The notes: a model not told the origin generated them from the sequence alone. Shown: positions 11,189 through 20,889, counted from the stretch's first letter. The stretch is DNA of 64,000 bases from Pomphorhynchus laevis (GCA_012934845.2 WNNJ02000619.1:1-64000), one strand, 5' to 3'. Made by a program: numbers and translations.

Positions 11189-11416
11189 TGAGAATCGAAG
11201 CTATGTCAGTGAGTTGGCGTCGATGGCGATCTAACGTAAGTCCTGCACTTACAAAAGCCATTCGATATCACATCAAAAACGGAACATAGCTCCTCTACCA
11301 CGGAGGACTAAGCCACAATACTGTTCCCGAGTCTTCTTAATACCTAAGAAGGACTCGTACAGGCTTATATATGATGAGCGGATATGGGACGGGTGTAAAA
11401 CCCCGGATTTCTATCT
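11189..11416 (+). repeat. Left arm of a 229-bp inverted repeat
   Basis: This is the reverse complement of 11984-12212 with scattered differences. Both arms hold the same piece of an LTR-kin RT region, so they are two copies of one element in opposite orientation, not terminal inverted repeats of a DNA transposon. Confidence 0.8.
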
Positions 11417-11983
11417 GTCGTTATCCACTGAGGACAACTATGTAGTCCTCAGTGATAGAGGAGCTACACCCAGAAGTGAATATCATTTTTTCAGACTCAT
11501 TCAACAACGGAACGATCTAACTCTAATATTACTGTCTTCAGAGCATTATCGTGGACTACCTTCCGTCGTCTAAGTGCTCCCCTAAGAAGGGTATCTTCTT
11601 ACGAGGGCGAAGGATGCATTTCTCTAGATTTAAAAAGAGTTTTCCACTTTTACAGAGAGCAAGAAGTTTTTGACTGCTGAAACTAATACTGTCTTAGAGT
11701 CATGTGATAGGATCATATCATCAATATGAGTCCAAGCTTTTACCCCTTGTTTGCGATCAAAATGAGTTATGGCATTGCCAATCATTTGTCCCAAAAGGGT
11801 CCCCAAGGTATACCGAAAGGAACAACTTTGTAATGGTAGTAAATACCATTGTATTAAAAAGCTGTTTTTATCCAGTCGGAAGGGCAAAGTGGTGTCTGAT
11901 AAAACATTGACTTGAAGTCAATCTTTATATACCAGCTTTTGCACATAACATGTTCCTTATCCAGGACTTGATATATAGATGGG

Positions 11984-12212
11984 AGATAGAAATCCGGGGT
12001 TTAACATCCGTCCCATATCCGCCCATCATATATAAGCCTGTACGAGTCTTTCTTAGGTATTAAGATGACTCGGGACCAGTATTGTGGCTTAGTCCTCCGT
12101 GGTAGAGGAGCTAAAATGCCCTTTTTGATGTGATATCAAATGGCTTTTGTAAGTGCAGGACTTACGTAAGATCGCCATTGACGCCAACTCACCGACATAG
12201 CTTCGATTCTCA
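11984..12212 (-). repeat. Right arm of a 229-bp inverted repeat
   Basis: Partner of 11189-11416. The arms are separated by 567 bp. Confidence 0.8.
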
Positions 12213-12990
12213 TTCCTTGGCGAAATATCGAACGAATATGCTAGGTGCCTGACTTTGTTCTAAAAGTCAAGGTATGTCGGCCACATCAGCTACCTAAGGA
12301 TGTCGTTGATACGCTGAGGAACGTATGTGAACGAGCTCTCCTAACAAAGATCCGAGATCAATGTCTTACAGGTCACGTTCAAGGAACATTTCCTGGTGCG
12401 CAAGGACGATTGATGTGGGATTTTGCTGACTAAGTATGTCAATATACTCGTTCGTCGTCAGCTGTCCCTTCATCAAGAGTATGAGATTCCATTGTAGAAC
12501 TGCATACTCGTCCTCTCCTGATATCTGATCAACAATTTCTCTTATTAATGGCCGATACAAATCCGGTATTACCGAGAAAATTGCGTGCATCATCCCAGGG
12601 TCACTACCTGTAGAGTGATGGATCAGATTCCTGACGGTTTTAGTAGGGAAATGAGCTATAGGGAGTTGACGTCTATTATGCTCAGTACCCCTACTGCTCT
12701 GCCGCTTGAAGTTTTCAAATGCCTAGTCGAGAAGTAAATCTTAAGCTGCCCTTCGAGATTGCGTAGGGACACGTTATGTTCCCTCCGCTGCTGAGCACTA
12801 TATACTGATACTTGTTCCCAGTAATCGAATTCTAGATGAATTCTTTCCTGAATATCCATCACTAGGATATAAGCATAGAGCTCCTCATTTGCACGCGGCA
12901 AAGTAAGTGCAGGTTCTGCTTGATTTTCATCAAGAACAGATCCAGTCCCTAGCAGTGTATCAACTGCTGATTGGAACTCTTGCACCGTGT

Positions 12991-13487
12991 ATGTGAGAGG
13001 ATTCGTAGATCATACACTTAACTCCGGCTCGTGCATCTGGTTTAGATGGCATGACGTAGGCAAGTCAACAGCCAGCTGTAATAGCTGGACTGTTGGAAAA
13101 ATAGAAACTTAAAGACTCACATCTTTTGTTCGTTGAAAGTTTGAATTTGTGCTGCCTATCTTGAAAAATAATTCTTCTTGCCTTTCAACCGTCAGACCGG
13201 AAGACAGCAAAAATTTTCTGCTGTCTTCCTTCTTGCTCTGGTGATGCTTGCACAAGTTAGGATGGGCACATTTCGAGGTATTTATACCCTGCGAAAATTA
13301 CACGTGACTACGTATGGGAAGTAAGCTGTGCTCCTGTGCAAGATAGTAGAAGACAGTTGATAGAGTTATGATATTTTTTTAACTGCTTATCAGAAGTTAT
13401 ACTTCAAAAGTTGATTTGACAATATAACGAGAACAAAAAAAGACAATACCTATAGGGGTATTGTCTAATACACCTATAGGTATTGGT

Positions 13488-13490
<3 letters not shown>
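12991..13490. other. No gene recognised; two perfect hairpins
   Basis: This stretch holds foldbacks at 13066-13095 (CAACAGCCAGCT/AGCTGG-A-CTGTTG) and 13199-13229 (GGAAGACAGCA/TGCTGTCTTCC). Near 13450-13490 and again at 13572 there are copies of CCTATAGGTATTG flanking the TA run. Confidence 0.5.

Positions 13491-13491
<1 letters not shown>

Positions 13492-13569
<78 letters not shown>
13492..13569. repeat. (TA)n microsatellite
   Basis: Uninterrupted TA dinucleotides, flanked by short CCTATAGGTATTG repeats. Confidence 0.95.
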
Positions 13570-13570
<1 letters not shown>

Positions 13571-13659
13571 TCCCTATAGGTATTGTCTTGGTGGTTACAT
13601 TTATCTCCTCTTAGCTATAGACAACAAAAAGCTAATACTTGCTATATACAACTTAAATA

Positions 13660-15255
13660 TGTATTTTAAAACCTCTCCTTCTGACCCAATTCCCACTCAC
13701 TTGCTTAAAAATATTTGCTCCTCTATCTCACCCTTCCTAACCACATTGTTCAACTCGTCCATCCGTAGCCGTACATTTCCTTCCATCTGGAAATGCCTCA
13801 CTGTTCGTCCTCTCATCAAAAAGCAATCCCTCGACTCCTCACTACTATCTTCGTACCGTCCAATCTCACTTCTCCCAACCCTCTCTAAACTCCTTGAGCG
13901 TCTCGTTCTCAAGCAAGTTAATACATATCTCTTTTCCTCTAACTTGTTTCCTCCCTTCCAAGCCGCTTTTCGCTCTAATCACTCTACTGAAATTGCCTGT
14001 CTTAAAGTTTATAATGACTTACTCATCTCGCGCGATCATAAATTATGTAGTGTCATAGTTTCTCTTGATCTATCGTCTGCTTTTGACATCGTCGATCACT
14101 CGATTCTTCTACATCGCCTTCGTCATGATTATGGCTTCTCTTTACCCACTGTATCATAGTTTTCTTCATATCTGTCAAACCGTACATTTCGCGTATATTC
14201 TAATTCTTCTCTCTCCCATCCTTCGTCCATTTCGTCCGGTGTTCCACAAGGCTCCGTATTAGGCCCTATGCTTTTCTCTCTTCTTCTCGGTAACTTGTCT
14301 TCGATTTCTCATAAATTTAACTTCCATGTTATGCAATATGCTGATGACATTCTCATATATGCTCACGCACCTGCTTATCGTATTCATGATCTTAGTGTTT
14401 CTGTTTCCAGCTGTCTTGTCTCAATTTCCAACCATCTTTCTTCCCATCGCCTTTCTCTGAATCCTGATAAATCTAAAATAATGTGGATCCTACCTCAAAG
14501 CTTCGGTGTAGAACCTCCTTCCGTATCACTAAATTCTACAATTCTTCCTATCGTTGATAATTTCGTTTTCCTAGGCTTTCATTTCGACAACCGACTTTCA
14601 CTTAAACCTTTCGTTAGTGATAAAGTACGCTCATCTACCTTGATACTCCACAATCTCCGTCAAGTTCGTAGATTGATCGATTTCCCTTCTTGTATGATTT
14701 TCATATCTTCTCTTCTTTTCTCAAGACTTGATTACTGTCTTAGTCTATTTTCCAACTCACCTAAATCCACTCTTCTTCCTTTACAACGCATCATCAACGA
14801 TGCCGTTCGAGTTCTACTCCGTCTTCGTCGTTTTGATCATACATCCTACTATCTTGTTTCTCTTGATTGGCCTACCATTTATTGTCGTGTTCAAATTCGT
14901 CTTCTTATCATTGCTTTTCGCCTTATAACTTCTCATACCCCATCATTTCTCAATCTTCCTTTTCTCGACAATGCTCGTACTGTGTATTGTGCTCTGCGTT
15001 CCCGTAATTCCCTTCTTTTACATGTCCCAATCTACTCTACCTCTTTTGGCTTCCGCTCCTTCGTCGTGGCTGCTCCTCTCTTGTGGAATCAACTGCCTAT
15101 TCATATCCGCCAATCAACATCTATGCCGTACTTCAAACGCCAAATTCAATTTTATTTCAACAATTAACTAATTACCTGTGACCTTTAATGTTCTTTTTTT
15201 GTTAGTGGTCATGTAAGCGTGCATTTTGCACGCATTTGCCACGTTTAATAAATCA
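13660..15255 (+). mobile_element. L2/CR1-like LINE (family B), RT region, best copy
   Basis: The RT runs from the fingers (SPSDPIPTHLLKNICSS, YRPISLLPTLSKLLERLV) through box A (VSLDLSSAFDIVDHSIL). After one frame break at ~14.15-14.27 kb come the catalytic MQYADDILIY, FLGFHFDNRLSLKPF, RRFDHTSYYL and the C-terminal PLLWNQLPIHIR. A short 3' UTR follows with a hairpin (GCGTGCA-TTTT-TGCACGC), ending in AATAAATCATTG near 15255. ORF1 and the endonuclease are absent (5' truncation at about 13.66 kb, just after the TA run). This is the reference copy for those at 5.8-6.8, 20.0-20.4 and 49.7 kb. Confidence 0.85.
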
Positions 15256-15361
15256 TTGTATTATTATATATATTATACAAATATTTATTAATATATATAT
15301 TATATATATATTAATAATATATTAATTGGCTGCTTAATAAACTACTTACAATATTATTTTC

Positions 15362-15390
15362 CTGAAGAAGGCCACTAGTTGGTCGAAAGC
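15362..15390 (+). ncRNA. Degenerate hammerhead-like core of a PLE terminus
   Basis: CTGAAGA-A-GGCCA-CTAGT-TGGTC-GAAAGC has the CTGANGA box, a five-pair stem II and the GAAA box. The core matches the copies at 18524 and 18881. It suggests a PLE 3' end here, although no PLE coding sequence adjoins. Confidence 0.45.
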
Positions 15391-15440
15391 TTGAATAAAA
15401 CGATATCTTTGTGTTTCCGGTTTGACTTAAAATCCGAGTA

Positions 15441-15441
<1 letters not shown>

Positions 15442-15532
<91 letters not shown>
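15442..15532. repeat. (TA)n microsatellite
   Basis: Long TA run directly after a PLE-type terminus. The same pairing is seen at 17336 and 18669. Confidence 0.95.
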
Positions 15533-15535
<3 letters not shown>

Positions 15536-15586
15536 CCGTTTGAGATCATGAAGATCGATTGGAATCGGGACTGGTGATCCTTTGAT
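15533..15586. repeat. 54-bp repeat, copy 1
   Basis: Begins TTACCGTTTGAGATCATGAA; copy 2 lies at 15963-16016 and is nearly identical. Confidence 0.85.
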
Positions 15587-15604
15587 GGATTCTTATTTAT
15601 GTAA

Positions 15605-15687
15605 CGAATAGTTGCTAGGTCACACGAGGTGACTTTCGCATTGGAAACCAGCTACAGAATCCTTCCTTCATGATATCCAATTCCATA
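15605..15687. repeat. ~83-bp repeat flanking the 360-bp array, left copy
   Basis: Begins GAATAGTTGCTAGGTCACAC and recurs at 17417-17499 on the other side of the tandem array. Confidence 0.8.
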
Positions 15688-15962
15688 CACCCTGACTACT
15701 AACGGTGCCATTGCCACAACCGTTTTCGTTTCGCCCGATTTTTGCCACATGTTGGTAGCCCCGGGCTCGTCAGAAGGCTGACTACCAACTCTTCGCCTTT
15801 TGAAATTTGACTTATCCGAGATTCGAGCTGTCGCTCTCCGTACTTGGCTTGCGCTCTTGACTGCTAGGCTACGAATCCAGGATTACCAGATTTCACATAG
15901 TATATGAAACCTTCCATCATGATATCCAGAAACTGCATTGTCCGAGATGGAAGTTATAGATT

Positions 15963-16016
15963 TTACCGTTTGAGATCATGAATATCGATTGGAATCGGGA
16001 CTGGTGATCCTTTGAT
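15963..16016. repeat. 54-bp repeat, copy 2, running into a foldback
   Basis: Second copy of 15533-15586. Its end forms a perfect 13-bp hairpin at 15997-16026 (GGGACTGGTGATC / GATCACCAGTCCC). Then 16042-16077 is an inverted copy of part of the 360-bp unit (16274-16312). Confidence 0.8.
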
Positions 16017-16077
16017 CACCAGTCCCGATTGGGACTGGTGAATTGCTTGCTTTCATTGCTTGCTTTCTCACAGGATC

Positions 16078-17327
16078 CTGATGGTAGTTCACCCTACTGA
16101 TGAGTGCTGCCGGCTACCATCAGCTCGTCTAGGAGTGATAAGGAAGTCTGCTCTACTTGTAATCGAACTCCGGTTTTTGGCAACATCTACAATTATGAAA
16201 CTGAAGCTTATTAGCTCCCGGAGCACAGTTTAACACATCCAGATATAAAATTATAAAAATGTATCCTCCAAAGGATCCTGTGAGAAAGCAAGCAATGACA
16301 GCAAGTGAAATTCCTGCCGAATAAAATTAGGATGGTCCGGAAAGCACATGGTTAGTTTAAGGAGGCTATGCCCATGCTACCACGTTAGCAAATTCTCGGA
16401 AATGCCTATTTAATATATCACAAGGCAGCCGAAACGACTGATGGTAGTTCACCCTACTGATGAGTGCTGCCGGCTACCATCAGCTCGTCTAGGAGTGATA
16501 AGGAAGTCTGCTCTACTTGTAATCGAACTCCGGTTTTTGGCAACATCTACAATTATGAAACTGAAGCTTATTAGCTCCCGGAGCACAGTTTAACACATCC
16601 AGATATAAAATTATAAAAATGTATCCTCCAAAGGATCCTGTGAGAAAGCAAGCAATGACAGCAAGTGAAATTCCTGCCGAATAAAATTAGGATGGTCCGG
16701 AAAGCACATGGTTAGTTTAAGGAGGCTATGCCCATGCTACCACGTTAGCAAATTCTCGGAAATGCCTATTTAATATATCACAAGGCAGCCGAAACGACTG
16801 ATGGTAGTTCACCCTACTGATGAGTGCTGCCGGCTACCATCAGCTCGTCTAGGAGTGATAAGGAAGTCTGCTCTACTTGTAATCGAACTCCGGTTTTTTG
16901 GCAACATCTACAATTTTGAAACTGAAGCTTATTAGCTCCCGGAGCACAGTTTAACACATCCAGATATAAAATTATAAAAATGTATCCTCCAAAGGATCCT
17001 GTGAGAAAGCAAGCAATGACAGCAAGTGAAATTCCTGCCGAATAAAATTAGGATGGTCCGGAAAGCACATGGTTAGTTTAAGGAGGCTATGCCCATGCTA
17101 CCACGTTAGCAAATTCTCGGAAATGCCTATTTAATATATCACAAGGCAGCCGAAACGACTGATGGTAGTTCACCCTACTGATGAGTGCTGCCGGCTACCA
17201 TCAGCTCGTCTAGGAGTGATAAGGAAGTCTGCTCTACTTGTAATCGAACTCCGGTTTTTGGCAACATCTACAATTATGAAACTGAAGCTTATTAGCTCCC
17301 GGAGCACAGTTTAACACATCCAGATAT

Positions 17328-17335
<8 letters not shown>
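16078..17335 (+). repeat. 360-bp tandem array with permuted hammerhead-like core
   Basis: About 3.5 nearly identical units start at 16081, 16441, 16801 and 17162 (periods 360, 360, 361). No reading frame of note is present. Every complete unit junction carries GGCAGC-C-GAAAC, then CTGATGGTAG, CACCCTA, CTGATGAG, GCTGCC, CTACCATCAG and CTCGTC-TAGG. These are all the strands of a hammerhead ribozyme but in a rearranged order (see the ncRNA entry). The array lies between two TA-rich PLE termini and shares flanking repeats with the PLE at 17.5 kb, so a non-autonomous, PLE-dependent element is likely. Confidence 0.85.
16424..16497 (+). ncRNA. Hammerhead-like ribozyme core in permuted strand order
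   Basis: Segments in order: stem II 3' strand GGCAGC (16424-16429); C-GAAAC; stem III 5' strand ACGA plus CTGATGGTAG (16434-16447); stem I 5' strand CACCCTA (16450-16456); CTGATGAG (16457-16464); stem II 5' strand GCTGCC (16466-16471); stem III 3' strand CTACCATCAG-C-TCGT (16474-16488); cleavage-site C16489 after GT; stem I 3' strand TAGG-A-GTG (16490-16497). All pairs and core bases are present. A nested fold needs strands from two neighbouring units, or a pseudoknot within one. The same set recurs at +360 and +721. Activity is an inference. Confidence 0.55.

Positions 17336-17415
<80 letters not shown>
17336..17415. repeat. (TA)n microsatellite
   Basis: TA run that truncates the last 360-bp unit. 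Confidence 0.95.
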
Positions 17416-17416
<1 letters not shown>

Positions 17417-17417
<1 letters not shown>

Positions 17418-17499
17418 AATAGTTGCTAGGTCACACAAGGTGACTTTCGCATTGAAAACCAGCTACAGAATCATTCCTTCATGATATCTAATTCCAGCT
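17417..17499. repeat. ~83-bp repeat flanking the 360-bp array, right copy
   Basis: Near-identical to 15605-15687. Confidence 0.8.
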
Positions 17500-17509
17500 A
17501 CCTTCGTAG

Positions 17510-18560
17510 CTCTCTTACCGCAAAGTAGCTCTACTTCCGTAGAGCTACTCTGCGGTATCCACGGCAATTCATTTCCTTGATGAATTTTTCTGCGTGTCTC
17601 TCAAATTCTTCATTCTTGGAACAGATCTTTCTAAACCTCCTGAATTCGTTCAAGGTCACCGCCCATTTTATAGCTCTGGGCACACAACTTGTTGCATGTA
17701 GTATACTGCGAGTACCGTCAAACTTACAGTTGGAGTCACTTAGACGAATCAGTCGGACTAAACTTCTAACCAAATTATCTAAAAATTCGAATGAAAAAGG
17801 AAAGGCTTTCTATGCGACCTTCAACTACCACCTGGCATTTGAGAATTTAAACAAGGATCTTGCCGAAGCTATAAAAGAGGTAGACCCAGTATGCCGATCC
17901 TTAATTAAGCGGCCGATAATTGGATTCAAAAGCGCACGAACAATTCAAAATATGCTTGAAAACCGACAAAACCGTCATGAACGAGGACTTAGCGAACCAT
18001 GCAATTATCGACGATGCAAGTGCTGCCTTGAAATGGACACAACAATAACATTTACAAGTCCGGTAACATGCTTAAAATATAATGTTCACGGACACAATAA
18101 TTTCAAGAGCAAAGGACTAGTATATATGAAAATGTGCAATGAATGTTCAAAGAGATATATAGGACAGACAGGAGGACAAATGAATGTACGAGCTTTGACT
18201 CGTAGATCCGACATAAAGTATAAACGAGCGAAGAATGACGGGGCAGCTAAACACTGCATAGAAAATGAAAACCATAAGATGGAAACGATAATTATTGAGG
18301 CAAATGTTCCTGACACGGCTAAGCGTAAACAAAGGGAAATGTTTTGGATCGGACAACTCATGGCAGACCAACAATTAAATGCCGAGCACATATATAACTT
18401 GCCGTGAATATATGAGTTCCGAAATTGAATTATTTATATTTCTCTCTGTTAGTTGCATTGAACAATTTGATTTTCATTACTATTTTTTGTGCTAATCAGA
18501 ACTGTAATTTTTTTGTAGATGTACTGAAGAAGGGCAGTTAGCCCGAAAGCTTTACAAGAA
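17510..18560 (+). mobile_element. Penelope-like element, C-terminal part with inverted 5' segment
   Basis: On the minus strand 17773-17531 encodes the region that in PLEs lies just after the RT (SCVPRAIKWAVTLNEFRR, MNCRGYRRV). On the plus strand 17766-18407 encodes what follows: DPVCRSLIKRPIIGFKS, the zinc cluster CNYRRCKCC and the GIY-YIG nuclease (GLVYMKMCNECSKRYIGQTGG, REMFWIGQLM). The two pieces are therefore consecutive parts of one protein, with the 5' one flipped. Such 5' inversions are typical of target-primed reverse transcription with twin priming. A near-perfect 18-bp hairpin (17516-17557) sits at the outer end of the flipped part. The 3' end carries a hammerhead-like motif at 18524. 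Confidence 0.8.
18524..18550 (+). ncRNA. Degenerate hammerhead-like core at PLE 3' end
   Basis: CTGAAGA-A-GGGC-AGTTA-GCCC-GAAAGC, about 115 bp downstream of the nuclease stop codon. Its position after a PLE reading frame links this motif class to PLE termini. Confidence 0.5.
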
Positions 18561-18667
18561 ATTGCTCTTGGTCTTCATTTCCTGTTTTTTATCTACTTAC
18601 GACAATTATTACTAATGTATCATTCAATGGATGATCCGGGACAGTGTCAGTTTTCCGCAAATCTAAT

Positions 18668-18668
<1 letters not shown>

Positions 18669-18743
<75 letters not shown>
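18669..18743. repeat. (TA)n microsatellite
   Basis: TA run, ending in a perfect 9-bp foldback at 18742-18761 (ATGAACGAG/CTCGTTCAT). Confidence 0.95.
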
Positions 18744-18746
<3 letters not shown>

Positions 18747-18761
18747 CGAGGACTCGTTCAT

Positions 18762-18960
18762 GACGCACACATTTAGACTATAGGTATGTTCTTAGAATGT
18801 TCTAGAATGTTCGATCACAATTACAAATTTATGCAGTTTTGGCTGTGTGCTTGGTTTGAGTATTTTAGATTAGTAAATTACTGAAGAAGGCTCACGCCGA
18901 AAGCTTTAAAAAATATACATTTTGTCATTTTGTTTTTGATTTGGCTCGGTTAGTTAATAT
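18762..18960 (+). repeat. Second PLE-like terminus
   Basis: Contains CTGAAGA-A-GGC-TCAC-GCC-GAAAGC at 18881-18904, followed by sequence similar in layout to 18551-18600. No coding sequence adjoins. Confidence 0.45.
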
Positions 18961-18984
18961 CTACATTTATATATATATATAATA

Positions 18985-19915
18985 TTGAAAAGCGTTGAAC
19001 TCAGAATGCAGCCTTGTGGTACACCACAGGTGATTGCTGACCACTTAAATATACAACCTTTGATGCGCACGGCAAAGTAACGATCAGTTAGGAATGACTG
19101 AATCTAAGTTTTAACGCTACCACCAATCCCACATAACCATAGTTGATTGATAAGAATACGGTGTACGTCCCTATCAAAGGCAATTGATAAATCGAAGAAG
19201 AGCGTGTTTACTCCCATTCATGCTTGCACCGCAATCAACCAACTATTCCGGAAGAATACAAGGTTAGTTACCGTAGAACGGTGAGGTCTGTATGCGTGCT
19301 GGGCATCGTTGAAGATATTATTGTCTTCTAGATATGAACTTATTGTACGAAACAGAATCCAACTCATTGTTGGAGTGATAATTCACGACCAAGCATTCAG
19401 ACAAATTGTTGGTTGGTACATACTCGTTAAGATTGTTCGTTAATGAGGACTCTCGGGAATTATGTGCTGGTATGGAATCGTTTACATCATTTGTTGATGA
19501 AGACATGCTTGTGAACCCAGGAGAAACTTGCAATTGAGAATTAACGTTGAAACTGACTACGTTTATGCAGCTTGTTAGGTCTAAGATGTATGAGTTGATA
19601 CGTTGAAACGGAGTAGTTGCAGTTGATATTTCTGTACATAGTGACTTGTCTATCTCTTCTGAATTAGATGAGCCAGACGATCTGCAACTTACTCGAGTCT
19701 TGAGCTCATTGAAAAGCTGGGCTGAATAATAACCACAGATGCAATCCGCATTGTTGAACTTTTCGATGAAACAATCGGTCGCTGACACAATGTCCGAATA
19801 TTGCAATCCGTGTTGGAGCACTTAATTTGGTGAGATTTATAAGACTCCTGAGTAGTCTGAACATTTGTATATCCAGTCGTTCTATTGAGCTGCTTCCGCT
19901 TTTTTCCAGTCATAT
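18985..19915 (-). mobile_element. LINE: ORF1-like part joined directly to an RT fragment
   Basis: On the minus strand the frame from 19913 begins MTGKKRKQLNRTTGY with a CSNTDC zinc-like motif. It continues (19821-19330) as a serine/asparagine-rich protein of unknown fold. At about 19.34 kb it changes into RT sequence: YRPHRSTVTNLVFF, LFFDLSIAFDRDVHRILINQ, CGVPQGCILSS. The start MTGKK and the CSN.DC motif resemble the reading frame at 40.6 kb (MTRKTLKSKAKK, CSNDLC), which suggests an ORF1 of a CR1-type LINE. The rest of ORF1, the endonuclease and the RT fingers appear deleted between the two parts. Confidence 0.6.
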
Positions 19916-20002
19916 CGGCGAATTTGTAAGTAGTTGTAAGTATTTGTAAGAATTTGTAAGTAGTTTGTAAATCCTTAGCTTGTAAGTTTTAATAAACAAA
20001 AG

Positions 20003-20445
20003 ATTTAAAAAAAGGATTTATTTTAACATGGCAAATGCGTGCCAGCGCACGCTTACATGACCACAACAAAACAAGACTGTGAATCAGGTGTCGAGAAGGT
20101 GTGAACGGAGGAGGTGTTTGAATGTGATAAAGGAGGGGGCGCGGCGGACGTCGAGAGGGAGTTGATTCCAGGCGAGTGAGGCGGCGACGAGGAAGGATCG
20201 GAGACCGTAGTTGTTGGAGTAATTAGGAACGTGGAGTAATAGGGTATGACATGAACGAAGCGATAGCGAGGTGGTCAGAGTATCGTCTAAGAAAGGAAGG
20301 TTGATGAACGATGGGGAGCCGACAGCGATGAGACGAAAAGTAACGAGAAGACGGAGTTTGATGAGGATGTGGATGGTGGGCCAGAAGAGTTGGGCTAAAT
20401 ATGTGGATGTGTAGTCGAAGCGACGGAGACGAAAGAGCATTTTAA
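20003..20445 (-). mobile_element. L2/CR1-like LINE (family B), 3' end, third copy
   Basis: The minus-strand frame 20440-20084 starts MLFRLRRFDYTSTYLAQLFW and ends in SLAWNQLPLDVRRAPSF, aligning to the C-terminus of the copy at 5.8-6.7 kb. The family's 3' UTR hairpin and A-rich end are at 20003-20070. The 5' end breaks off into a foldback cluster at 20462-20535. Confidence 0.8.
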
Positions 20446-20588
20446 CAAGTTATTTTTCAAAGTTACGGACACGAAAACTTTGTGTCCGTAACTATGTGTG
20501 GCCCCTAACATCGACCACACATAGTGTGGTCGATGGGGACCCGACGGACACGAAAGAGCATTTTAACACGTTATTTTTTAAAGTTAAC
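20424..20588. repeat. Back-and-forth foldback cluster
   Basis: Two overlapping perfect palindromes: GTTACGGACAC/GTGTCCGTAAC (20462-20492) and CATCGACCACAC/GTGTGGTCGATG (20509-20535). ACTATGTGTGG at 20491 also pairs with CCACACATAGT at 20515. About 40 bp around GAAAGAGCATTTTAACA occur at both ends (20429 and 20554) in direct order. Confidence 0.8.
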
Positions 20589-20621
20589 TCTAAAAATTCC
20601 GCGAGGGGATCGAACGGAACT

Positions 20622-20886
20622 GAATTGATCTGGAACTGGATTGATCCGGAACTGGATTGATCTGGAACTGGATTGATCCGGAATTGGATTGATCTGTAAC
20701 TGGATTGATCTGTAACTTGCTTGATCTGCAACTGGATTGATCTGTAACTGGATTGATCTGTAACTGGATTGATCTGTAACTGGATTGGTCTGTAACTAGA
20801 TTGATCTGGAACTGGATTGATCTGGAACTGGATTGATCTGGAACTGGATTGATCTGGAACTGGATTGATCTGGAACTGGATTGATC
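20622..20886. repeat. 16-bp minisatellite
   Basis: About 16 copies of GATCTGGAACTGGATT with small variants (GATCCGG, GATCTGTA). The variants occur in blocks, which suggests local expansion. Confidence 0.95.
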
Positions 20887-20889
20887 GAA

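Larger units (their letters stand above)
11189..12990 (-). mobile_element. LTR-kin retroelement fossil: RT piece and gag-like piece
   Basis: On the minus strand a gag-like region of unknown family (about 12985-12240) precedes a reverse-transcriptase region (about 12120-11630) with an AWTHIDDMILSH catalytic box. The RT resembles those of LTR or DIRS-type elements more than LINEs, but the clade cannot be fixed by eye. The copy is broken in several places, lacks visible LTRs, and its left part is a second, inverted copy. It is an old fossil. Confidence 0.5.

Noticed and set aside
11189-12212. DNA transposon with terminal inverted repeats
   Set aside because: Both arms carry RT coding sequence of the same fossil and no transposase or target duplication is seen.
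13461-13650. Open frame through the TA run (Tyr-Ile repeats) as part of a gene
   Set aside because: The Tyr-Ile stretch is just the translated TA microsatellite; the LINE coding similarity begins only at about 13660.
15740-15900. tRNA-derived SINE
   Set aside because: No convincing A box/B box pair at the right spacing and no A-tail.
16078-17335. CRISPR-like array
   Set aside because: Units are 360 bp and identical throughout, with no repeat/spacer division, and the context is eukaryotic.
18086-18391. Cysteine-rich minus-strand frame
   Set aside because: Antisense of the PLE GIY-YIG domain, which has clear motifs on the plus strand.
20622-20886. CRISPR-like array
   Set aside because: 16-bp direct tandem units without spacers: a minisatellite.
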